From a virus: 45,819 nucleotides of DNA. The stretch is taken from the IMG/VR virus record IMGVR_UViG_3300013137_000030, positions 1 to 45,819 of that record; one strand, 5' to 3'. The notes beneath the pieces are model-generated. The model made no database searches, was not told the origin of the DNA, and saw only the letters and a program-made list of their open reading frames with translations. Shown one piece after another: positions 30,703-37,320 of the stretch; position 1 is the stretch's first letter; the number at the start of each line of letters is the position of its first letter. A program made the translations under genes and the position numbers.

Positions 30703-31605
30703 ATGATTAGACCTCTACTCGCCGCTACTATCACCGACATCTACTCTCTCCACTATCCCCTCCTTGCTAGTCCCAAACTCGATGGGATTAGGTGTCTCCT
30801 CTATGATGGGCGTGGCTGGAGCAGGAATGGAAAACTGATTCCCAACCATTTTGTACAGCTATGCCTTGCTGAGTTGTCTTCTTCTCTTCCTCTCGATGGA
30901 GAACTCATAGTTGATAGTCTTACTGCTAAGGACTGCTTTAGGGCAACTACTAAAGGAGTAATGACTACTGAAGGTAGGCCATTCTTTACTTATAATGTTT
31001 TTGACTCTATTTCTGAAAACCCCTTCAATCAACGTTTTAGTAAGGCAAGAGAGGCAGTAAACTCTTTAATGAAAAAGTGGGGTAGACTTTGTTACCTACC
31101 TTCTTGGCTCCCTACTATAGTGCACCACGAAACAGTCTGGAGTCCTACAGACCTCCTATCTACTGAAGAAAAGTTCCTCCAAAAAGGCTACGAAGGTGTC
31201 ATACTCCGAGATCCCAATGGTCGCTATAAAGAAGGGAGATCAACACTAAAGGAAGGAATCCTATTGAAACTCAAAAGGTTTAAGGATTCTGAAGCAATAG
31301 TAATTGATGTCATCGAGAAGCTCCACAATGCTAACGAGAAGAAGTATGATCCCTTTGGTCATGCAGAACGCTCAACCTCTAAGGAAGGTATGATTCCTGC
31401 TGATACTATGGGAGCCTTAGTGGTTAGGGATGTAGTCACTCAGGTCGAGTTTGAGATAGGAACTGGTTTTGATGATGCTGAGAGGGCTGCGTGTTGGGTA
31501 AACCCTAAGGCCCTTCATGGTAGAATCCTTAAGTACAAGTTTTTCGCTTATGGTCAAAAAGATAAACCTAGATTCCCTGTGTTTCTTGGGTGGAGAAAAG
31601 ACTAG
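30703..31605 (+). CDS. ATP-dependent DNA ligase
   Basis: 300 residues, ATG 30703 with GAGGGA upstream. The AMP-accepting lysine lies in SPKLDGIR (K25). Further nucleotidyltransferase motifs: LDGELIVD, FTYNVFD, EGVILRDP near residue 163 and LLKLKRF near residue 187. A C-terminal OB-fold-like part (MGALVVRDV, FEIGTGFDD, LKYKFF) completes a minimal T7-like ligase. It would seal nicks during phage replication. It is the first gene of the replication block. Confidence 0.93.
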   Translation: MIRPLLAATITDIYSLHYPLLASPKLDGIRCLLYDGRGWSRNGKLIPNHFVQLCLAELSSSLPLDGELIVDSLTAKDCFRATTKGVMTTEGRPFFTYNVFDSISENPFNQRFSKAREAVNSLMKKWGRLCYLPSWLPTIVHHETVWSPTDLLSTEEKFLQKGYEGVILRDPNGRYKEGRSTLKEGILLKLKRFKDSEAIVIDVIEKLHNANEKKYDPFGHAERSTSKEGMIPADTMGALVVRDVVTQVEFEIGTGFDDAERAACWVNPKALHGRILKYKFFAYGQKDKPRFPVFLGWRKD

Positions 31606-31606
31606 C

Positions 31607-31798
31607 ATGTTTCCTAATGACTCCTACTTTCTTGCTGGATTCTCAAAGATTAGAGTGGTGGTAGAGGTTGGTTTACAGAAGTACCTAGTAGGCATCTCTC
31701 CTACTGGAAAGAGCCTTCTCATCTGGGACAATGACGGTCAACTTGTGAAGCAATCAATGTTTATAAAGGAGGACGACTGTGCCCAAGAACCTAAGTGA
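31607..31798 (+). CDS. Small protein after the ligase
   Basis: 63 residues, ATG 31607, directly after the ligase stop. A beta-rich sequence (IRVVVEVGLQKYLVGISPTG, KSLLIWDNDGQLV). It overlaps the start of the next gene, whose AAAGGAGG lies in its last codons. Function unknown. Confidence 0.6.
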   Translation: MFPNDSYFLAGFSKIRVVVEVGLQKYLVGISPTGKSLLIWDNDGQLVKQSMFIKEDDCAQEPK

Positions 31799-31961
31799 TC
31801 TCACCGACGACGAGCTTCGTGCTAAGATTGCCTCTCTCCGACAAGAGAGGAGTCAGTTGACTAGGCAGAAGCTTATGCCAGAAAAGGTGAAAAAGACTAT
31901 CAAAGCCAATAAGGAAAAGACTCAAAAGGTAAATGCCCTTGATGGAGCAGTAGAGATCTAA
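31779..31961 (+). CDS. Small basic helical protein
   Basis: 60 residues, GTG 31779 with a strong AAAGGAGG eight bases before. It is highly charged (LTDDELRAKIASLRQERSQL, Lys-rich second half), so mostly helical and perhaps DNA-binding. It is coded in the tail of the previous gene and onward. Confidence 0.6.
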   Translation: MPKNLSDLTDDELRAKIASLRQERSQLTRQKLMPEKVKKTIKANKEKTQKVNALDGAVEI

Positions 31962-31972
31962 GGAGCAATCTA

Positions 31973-32164
31973 GTGGTAAAGTTTGTTTTTCATAGTAGAG
32001 AGATAGCCTCCTACAATAGGAAGGTATCCTCTACTATAGAAGCAGCTAGAAAAAGGATTCAGAAAGCTGCTGACACCTACTGTGATACTCCTTCATCTAG
32101 AGCTATCTTCGTGAGGAGAGTCCTCTTTGGACTCTCTGAGCAACTACGTAGTAATCTTTTATAA
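31973..32164 (+). CDS. Small basic protein
   Basis: 63 residues, GTG 31973 behind AAGGAG. Basic and helical (YNRKVSSTIEAARKRIQKAAD, RAIFVRRVLFGLSEQLRSNLL). It lies 11 bases after the previous gene and 11 before the nuclease gene. Function unknown. Confidence 0.55.
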   Translation: MVKFVFHSREIASYNRKVSSTIEAARKRIQKAADTYCDTPSSRAIFVRRVLFGLSEQLRSNLL

Positions 32165-32175
32165 GGAGTCTTCCT

Positions 32176-33045
32176 GTGCAAGTCCCAGTCCCCATTAGTA
32201 CTCTTGCCTCTATTCCTCGCAAGGCTGGAGGGATGGCTTCAATAGCTGAACATCACTACGATGCCTCTTGTCTTGATGACTTCATGACTTGTCCAAGACT
32301 CTTCTTCTATAAGCACCTCCTTCGTCTTGATGCAAAAGAGGAACCTATTGCGAGATTCTTTGGGCTTGTCTTTCATGAAGCTCTTGCTGCTTACTATAGG
32401 GGTTTTAGTACTGAAGAGTCCACTAAGTTCCTTGACCAAATTCCTGAGGAGACTCCCAATCCTCTCCTCACTAGGAAGAGAGCCAAAGTCCTATTCGCTG
32501 ACTATCTCGCCTACTGGGGAAGGGAACAGTGGTTAGTGGATAGGGTAGAAGAGAAGTTTGTCATTCCAATGGATAACGAGACTTTCTATACAGGCATCAT
32601 GGACCTTGTGGTAAGAAAGGATACTGCTACCCTTGTGGTAGATCATAAAACCACCTCTAGAATGGGTTCCCTCTTCTTCGGTTCCTTCCGTCCGAGTATA
32701 CAAATGGATGGGTACTTCTTCGCCTGTCGTGAACTCCTCGGCTCCTGCGATGGTATCATTGTGAATGGTATCAATACTTCTGGGAATCCAAAAGAGAGAT
32801 TCGGGAGAGATGAGAATCCAAGGAGTCAAAGAGAGCTTGACTCTTTCCTAGCTACTTACAACTACTTTGTTGCTGCTATTGAGCAGTGTATAAGCGACAA
32901 CTTCTGGCCCATGTCCACTTGCAAGCAACACTGTGGTGCTTGGGGAGGATGTATCTATAAGAATCTTTGCCTTTATGGGTATAGCAAAGAGCAGATAAAT
33001 GGTTCCTATTCAGTTAGGGATCAGTATGAAAGGATAGAAGTATGA
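32176..33045 (+). CDS. Cas4/RecB-like PD-(D/E)XK nuclease
   Basis: 289 residues, GTG 32176 with AAGGAG eight bases upstream. The core shows GLVFHEALAAYY (His), GIMDLVV (Asp) and VVDHKTTS (D-x-K), the catalytic set of Cas4/AddB-type exonucleases. Cysteines in CPRLFFYKH at the N-terminus and in CKQHCGAWGGCIYKNLC at the C-terminus could hold a 4Fe-4S cluster, as in Cas4. With the Sak4-like ATPase and ssDNA-binding candidate nearby it probably serves recombination or end processing. There is no CRISPR array in the window. Confidence 0.85.
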   Translation: MQVPVPISTLASIPRKAGGMASIAEHHYDASCLDDFMTCPRLFFYKHLLRLDAKEEPIARFFGLVFHEALAAYYRGFSTEESTKFLDQIPEETPNPLLTRKRAKVLFADYLAYWGREQWLVDRVEEKFVIPMDNETFYTGIMDLVVRKDTATLVVDHKTTSRMGSLFFGSFRPSIQMDGYFFACRELLGSCDGIIVNGINTSGNPKERFGRDENPRSQRELDSFLATYNYFVAAIEQCISDNFWPMSTCKQHCGAWGGCIYKNLCLYGYSKEQINGSYSVRDQYERIEV

Positions 33046-33116
33046 CTGGGTGGATACTAGTAGTGCTAGTGGTAGGAATAATCATGACCATTGGCTTCTA
33101 CGAAAAGGACAAATAG
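33042..33116 (+). CDS. Membrane microprotein
   Basis: 24 residues, ATG 33042, coupled to the nuclease stop (ATGA) with AAAGGATAG before it. One membrane helix (GWILVVLVVGIIMTIGFY) and a charged tail (EKDK). The next gene starts on the base after its stop. Tight packing and a clean membrane helix support a real gene. Confidence 0.6.
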   Translation: MTGWILVVLVVGIIMTIGFYEKDK

Positions 33117-33704
33117 ATGCCTATTCCTGATTGCTTTCTCGCTACTCCTCATGGACTCCTCAACCTTGCTTCTCCAGATCTAAAAATGCTCTCTATAGAA
33201 GACATAGCTCAATCGCTCTCTGCCCTCCCTAGGTGGGGAGGAATGACAGCAAGAAAGTGGAGTGTAGCACAGCATTCCCTCATGATGGAGATGCTAGTAG
33301 CTCCTAAGGACCCAGTATTTCGTCTTGCCAATCTCCTTCACGACGCACCAGAAGCCTACTTTCGAGATATACCTAGTCCACTTCGTCCTCATCTTGGAAG
33401 TGTCTTTACAGCATATCAACAGAAACTAGAGCAGGCTCTACAAGAGCACTACCAATTTAGCTTCCTTGATGTGAACTACGAACTTGATCATAATTTGCTT
33501 CTTTGGGAAGCAAATAATCTCCTTCTTGCTTCCATGAAAAAAGCCTTCTTCGAGACGGTATCAAGCAAAACTAGCCATCCAGTTATACTAGCTATGCCTT
33601 ATGAAGTCGCTTTTAAGTCTGTACTCAAGCAAACAAAAGAAGGTAAGCTTACCGAGCAAATGTTTACTATCCGTTTCTGTTCCCTAATGGAGGAGAAAGG
33701 ATGA
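33117..33704 (+). CDS. HD-domain phosphohydrolase (YfbR-like)
   Basis: 195 residues, ATG 33117. HD motifs: WSVAQHSLMM (His), LLHDAPEAYFRDIPSPLR (His-Asp), and ELDHN later. This is the pattern of YfbR-type 5'-deoxynucleotidases, which dephosphorylate dNMPs and shape nucleotide pools. Many phages encode such enzymes near their polymerase. Substrate is inferred from the family. Confidence 0.8.
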   Translation: MPIPDCFLATPHGLLNLASPDLKMLSIEDIAQSLSALPRWGGMTARKWSVAQHSLMMEMLVAPKDPVFRLANLLHDAPEAYFRDIPSPLRPHLGSVFTAYQQKLEQALQEHYQFSFLDVNYELDHNLLLWEANNLLLASMKKAFFETVSSKTSHPVILAMPYEVAFKSVLKQTKEGKLTEQMFTIRFCSLMEEKG

Positions 33705-33904
33705 TTGTCAACTTACTACTTCACACAGCTGGTGATTTCTGTGGAGACGCTTGTCCTTGGAAGTCTGCAATAGTGGACAAGAATCACTTCTGTAGGCTCT
33801 TTCAGAAGCATGTCACCGACTCTCAACGAATTCCTTACTGTAAGCTTGCTGAAGAAACTTTATCCTCTGTAGAAGGATGTGGCTATGCCTCTAAAGACAA
33901 CTGA
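33701..33904 (+). CDS. Small Cys-rich protein
   Basis: 67 residues, ATG 33701 overlapping the previous stop (ATGA). Cysteines in CGDACPW, HFCRLF, YCKLAE and GCGY suggest a bound zinc or iron-sulphur site. It overlaps the start of the Sak4-like gene. Function unknown. Confidence 0.6.
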   Translation: MIVNLLLHTAGDFCGDACPWKSAIVDKNHFCRLFQKHVTDSQRIPYCKLAEETLSSVEGCGYASKDN

Positions 33905-34646
33905 CTTGACTGTCACCAACTTCAAGGTAGCTTGCCTCGTGTATGGAGTAGGAGGAGTTGGCAAGACTCACTTCCTTGGAACCTTTCCTAAGCCTACCTA
34001 CGTAATGGACTTGGATAGAGGCATCGTTACCCTTCGTAAAGTTCCAGGAGTTGAATATGATACCTTTATTGATAATGGAAAGGGTTCTGCTTATAGGGAG
34101 ACTGAAAAGACACTTAGGCTTATAGAGGAAGGCAAGTTCCCTTCATCTGATGGTTCTCCTTTCAAGACTATCTGCCTTGACACTGCTACCTTTCTTCAAG
34201 ATGCCATTATCAAGTTTGAGACTCAGATGTCCCCTAAGGGAATCCTTGGTTATGATGGCTGGGGACGAGTGCTCAACAAGACTATGGATATTCTTAGAAG
34301 GATGAGAGCCCTTTCTATAGCAAGGCAAGTCCATGTAGTAGTCACTTGTCACGAGCTGATAGACAAAGACGACATCACTGGCGAAGTCTTTCGTCTTCCT
34401 CAGTTCCAAGGACAGAGCAAGCAACTCGCTGACAAGAACTTCGATGAGGTCTATAGGTTCTTTGCCAACAAGTCTTCTTCAGCTCCTGCAGGAGTCCTCT
34501 ACAAAATGCTTACTCGTTCTGCGGGCGGCCTAGTGGCTAAGTCCCGTCTTGACTTTCTTCCAGCCGAAGTTGAGAATCCTTCCTTTGAAGCGATTATGAA
34601 GGAGTGGGAAAAGCAGTCAGAAGTCAAGGAAGCTAAGCCTTCCTAA
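33885..34646 (+). CDS. Sak4-like RecA-fold ATPase
   Basis: 253 residues; ATG 33885 is preferred over GTG 33879 because GAAGGA lies nine bases before it. Walker A GVGGVGKT at residues 21-28, a Walker B-like KTICLDTATF near 86-95 and VHVVVTCHE as the following strand. The length and gene order (with an OB-type protein downstream) fit Sak4 single-strand annealing recombinases of phages, which pair with an SSB. It probably supports recombination-dependent replication. Confidence 0.82.
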   Translation: MPLKTTDLTVTNFKVACLVYGVGGVGKTHFLGTFPKPTYVMDLDRGIVTLRKVPGVEYDTFIDNGKGSAYRETEKTLRLIEEGKFPSSDGSPFKTICLDTATFLQDAIIKFETQMSPKGILGYDGWGRVLNKTMDILRRMRALSIARQVHVVVTCHELIDKDDITGEVFRLPQFQGQSKQLADKNFDEVYRFFANKSSSAPAGVLYKMLTRSAGGLVAKSRLDFLPAEVENPSFEAIMKEWEKQSEVKEAKPS

Positions 34647-34670
34647 CCTCTAGAAGAAAGGAGTTCCTAG

Positions 34671-34799
34671 ATGTCTAAAATTCGGGACGGGCCGGAAGTA
34701 AACACGTTTGAGTGGTCTTGTCTCCTTGGTTTGTTTGCTCTTTTGTTTGTCCTTCTCTTCGAGGGATTCTCAAAGAGCGATCATGACTACGACGACTAA
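34671..34799 (+). CDS. Small membrane protein
   Basis: 42 residues, ATG 34671 with AAAGGAG nine bases before. One membrane helix (WSCLLGLFALLFVLLFEGF) flanked by a polar N-terminus and an acidic end (KSDHDYDD). It lies between the ATPase and the ssDNA-binding candidate with its own ribosome site. Function unknown. Confidence 0.6.
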   Translation: MSKIRDGPEVNTFEWSCLLGLFALLFVLLFEGFSKSDHDYDD

Positions 34800-34823
34800 T
34801 TCAACCTCTAAGGAGTCTCCCCT

Positions 34824-35225
34824 ATGCGTATCTCTGCTCCCGGTGTGGCAGACGCTCCTGGTCTTAATGAACCCATTCGTGAGCCTTTTGTGGAAGTGAG
34901 AATCACTAAGGCTGAGGTCAGGACTTCCAAGAAGGGCGATTCCCAGTATATTTCTTGGGAAGGAACTGTCTTCTGGCCTGCTCCTCTTGATGGAAGAAAA
35001 GTCTTTTGGACTAACTCTCTCAAGCAGGAAGCCCGTTCTTTCCTCAAGAACACCCTGGAATCTGCAGGAGTCACTATGGATGCTGAGGGTTTCGACACCG
35101 AGGAGTGTCTTGGCAAGCCTGTTCGTTTGTCCCTGAAGGTTCGTCCTGAGTCTCCTAACCCTGATGGTGGAACGTATCCTGAGAGGACGGAAGTGGTCAA
35201 GTGCTTTAAGCCCGAACACGCCTGA
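34824..35225 (+). CDS. ssDNA-binding protein candidate
   Basis: 133 residues, ATG 34824 with AAGGAG nine bases before. Strand-rich sequence (FVEVRITKAEVRTSKKGDSQ, ISWEGTVFWPA, KPVRLSLKVRPES) with a turn-rich end, the pattern of DUF669/OB-type proteins placed next to Sak4 in phage genomes. Codons are of the high-expression type. I infer that it coats ssDNA for the ATPase. Confidence 0.65.
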   Translation: MRISAPGVADAPGLNEPIREPFVEVRITKAEVRTSKKGDSQYISWEGTVFWPAPLDGRKVFWTNSLKQEARSFLKNTLESAGVTMDAEGFDTEECLGKPVRLSLKVRPESPNPDGGTYPERTEVVKCFKPEHA

Positions 35226-35487
35226 CCTCTAATTGACTAGGTTGCCAGTCCTAGTAGAGGCCTCAAAGCAAACTGGAACTCCTGAACCTTTTGGTGCTAG
35301 GGAGTAAAGCAGACTTTATGTAGTCCAACCAAGTAAGTCCCGATATGGCTTTGGAAGGACGAGCGAAGCAAAGCATCCTAGTCTGTGGAAGTAAGAAGCC
35401 ATTATGCTTCTGAAAGTAGGTTAACCATACCACTTTTCTGCTAGAGCTTTTTCAATAATTGAAATATCTTCCAGAGGAGAAGTTCCT
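35226..35487 (+). other. Structured gap before the ParB-methyltransferase gene
   Basis: 262 noncoding bases. A composite hairpin at 35226-35260 (CCTCT and ACTAGG pair with CCTAGT and AGAGG) follows the stop of the ssDNA-binding gene. A second (AGAAGC/GCTTCT, 35394-35411) precedes the operator-like palindrome at 35450. No T run follows the first. Confidence 0.55.
35450..35464. promoter_or_regulatory. Palindromic operator-like site 4
   Basis: TTTCAATAATTGAAA, the 15-bp core of the five-copy palindrome. The outermost A/T pair is lost on the left side (T for A). It lies 23 bases before ATG 35488 of the ParB-methyltransferase gene. Confidence 0.72.
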
Positions 35488-36960
35488 ATGGCTGTCAAAC
35501 CAGTTACTCCTGACACTACTGTAGAAACAGCGAAAATTATAGTCCCTACTGGAAGATATAGAAAAGTCTTCCAAAACATCGAGGCATTAGCGGTAAGTAT
35601 CTCTCAGTTTGGCCTGCTCATCCCTATCACTATCACTGAAGACCTCCAACTTGTTGACGGAGAACGTAGACTTCGTGCTTGCAAACTCCTTGGTCTTCAT
35701 TCTGTTCCCGTTAGATTCCTCTGTAATCTCACTCCTCTAGAACGAAAAGCTATAGAAGTAGAAGCCAACGTTCAACGCGACGACTTTACCTGGCAGGAAA
35801 GAGTCCTTGCTTACCAAGAGCTCTTCGACCTTCGTAGACTCCAACACGGCGAGGCCCTCCAGGGAGTAGGTGGTGGTTATGGACTCAAGAATGCTGCTGA
35901 AGAGCTTGGAGTTGCCCTGGGTACCATTGGAATGGACCTTCAACTTGCTAAGGCCCTTAGTGATCCAGACATAGCTAATGCGAAAACTAAGGCAGCTGCC
36001 TACAAACTCCTTAGGGAGAAGGAAGAAGCTGCTCTTCAACAAGAACTAGCAAGAAGAGTTAATGCTGCTACTCAATCTTCTGCTATCTCTGATGTTCCCA
36101 ATTTCGTTCTAGGAGATGCTAGAATCAAGATGAGGGAACTTGCTTCAGCTACTGTCGATCTTGTCCTCTGGGATCCTCCTTATGGCAAGGACTGGGCGCC
36201 TCCAGAAAGTATAGAGGGTCTCCCTTCTAAGGGTGCCTTTGACGATTCTACCTACAATGCTTCTAACCTCATAGAGGTAGTGCTTTCTGAGTGCTTTAGG
36301 GTTATGAAGCCTTCTTCTGTTCTCCTCATGTTCTTTGATCCTCCAAGATTTGGAGAGGTGAAAGGGATGGTTGAAAGAGCAGGACTTACTGTCTGCCCCT
36401 ATCCCCTTCTCTGGTGTAAGACTGGAGGAAATGGAGTCCCTACAACCTCTTATTACTACTCCGTTTCCACTGAGGGAATCCTCCATGCTGTAAAGGGGAA
36501 GAAGGATCTCAATAAGTCTCTCCCCAACTTCTTTGTGATCCCTAGAGTCCCCTCTAACAAGAAACTCCATCCTCACCAAAAGCCACAGCAGTTGCTTAGA
36601 CAACTCATCGAGAACCACACTCTTCCTGGAGAACTTGTTATAGATCCTACTGCTGGTTCTGGAAGTGTCCTTGAGGCTGCCTTCCTCACCAAACGTGCTT
36701 TCTGGGGTTGTGAACTTGATCCAGTGTTTCACTCTAAGGGAGTCTTAGCAATTAGAGACCTCATCACTGGTAAGGCAACTCCTCTCGATGAATCCTCTAC
36801 TCCTAAACCTGACTTCCGTCAGTTTGTTCCAGGGACTGCTGATTGGATGCAACACTGGCAAGCATATCCTGAAGATCAGAAAAGCATGGTTGCTTGGCAA
36901 CAGGCGCAGAAAAACAAAGAAGCTTCTAAGGTTCTTCCTGAAGGAGCAGTAGAGTTATGA
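35488..36960 (+). CDS. ParB-like nuclease/DNA-binding domain fused to a DNA methyltransferase
   Basis: 490 residues, ATG 35488 with GAGGAG ten bases before. Residues 1-110 are a ParB N-terminal domain (DGERRLRACK; NVQRDDFTWQE). Residues about 120-165 resemble its helix-turn-helix (GLKNAAEELGVALGTI). The rest is a beta-class amino-methyltransferase: DPPY at 229-232 (motif IV) precedes DPTAGSGS at 386-393 (motif I side), with HPHQKPQQLL between. It methylates adenine N6 or cytosine N4 in DNA, probably to protect phage DNA. This fusion type is known in phages. The palindrome upstream may regulate it. Confidence 0.88.
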   Translation: MAVKPVTPDTTVETAKIIVPTGRYRKVFQNIEALAVSISQFGLLIPITITEDLQLVDGERRLRACKLLGLHSVPVRFLCNLTPLERKAIEVEANVQRDDFTWQERVLAYQELFDLRRLQHGEALQGVGGGYGLKNAAEELGVALGTIGMDLQLAKALSDPDIANAKTKAAAYKLLREKEEAALQQELARRVNAATQSSAISDVPNFVLGDARIKMRELASATVDLVLWDPPYGKDWAPPESIEGLPSKGAFDDSTYNASNLIEVVLSECFRVMKPSSVLLMFFDPPRFGEVKGMVERAGLTVCPYPLLWCKTGGNGVPTTSYYYSVSTEGILHAVKGKKDLNKSLPNFFVIPRVPSNKKLHPHQKPQQLLRQLIENHTLPGELVIDPTAGSGSVLEAAFLTKRAFWGCELDPVFHSKGVLAIRDLITGKATPLDESSTPKPDFRQFVPGTADWMQHWQAYPEDQKSMVAWQQAQKNKEASKVLPEGAVEL

Positions 36961-37157
36961 CAGACACTACTAGAATCTGCCTTGTCTTCTGTAGTATCAG
37001 TTTTCTTCTTGGACTAGTAGTTGGGATTGGTATAGGATTTAAGATCTACACCTACGAGATGAAGAGACTCTTTAAGGAAAGACTCCATGACTACGAAGAA
37101 GTTGAAAAGAGATGTCAAGAAGCAAAAGCCACAAACGATAACTCTAATCATTGGTGA
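36957..37157 (+). CDS. Small membrane protein
   Basis: 66 residues, coupled by ATGA to the methyltransferase gene. One membrane helix near residues 7-29 (LVFCSISFLLGLVVGIGIGF), then a charged cytoplasmic-type helix (MKRLFKERLHDYEEVEKRCQE). Function unknown. It overlaps the next small gene by 71 bases. Confidence 0.6.
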   Translation: MTDTTRICLVFCSISFLLGLVVGIGIGFKIYTYEMKRLFKERLHDYEEVEKRCQEAKATNDNSNHW

Positions 37158-37320
37158 TTTTAAGTACAGACTTTTGTGTGTAAAAATCACCAACCTTACT
37201 TTAGACACACAGCTTAACGTGTTCAACCTTGATCCTATGCCGCTTAAGCAGTGTCCTAGTATACTTCCTATCACCTTTTCCATATCTGGAACATGCGAGG
37301 AGGTCTTCTTTGAATCTTAA
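37087..37320 (+). CDS. Small protein before the polymerase
   Basis: 77 residues, ATG 37087 behind AAGGAAAG. Basic N-terminus (TTKKLKRDVKKQKP), then strand-like sequence (TITLIIGDFKYRLLCVKITN). Its last codons contain AGGAGG, the ribosome site for the polymerase, and its stop overlaps the polymerase start by 11 bases. That layout supports a translated gene. Function unknown. Confidence 0.5.
   Translation: MTTKKLKRDVKKQKPQTITLIIGDFKYRLLCVKITNLTLDTQLNVFNLDPMPLKQCPSILPITFSISGTCEEVFFES

Noticed and set aside
32176-33045. CRISPR adaptation role for the Cas4-like protein
   Set aside because: No cas1, cas2 or array is present. Its neighbours are replication and recombination genes.
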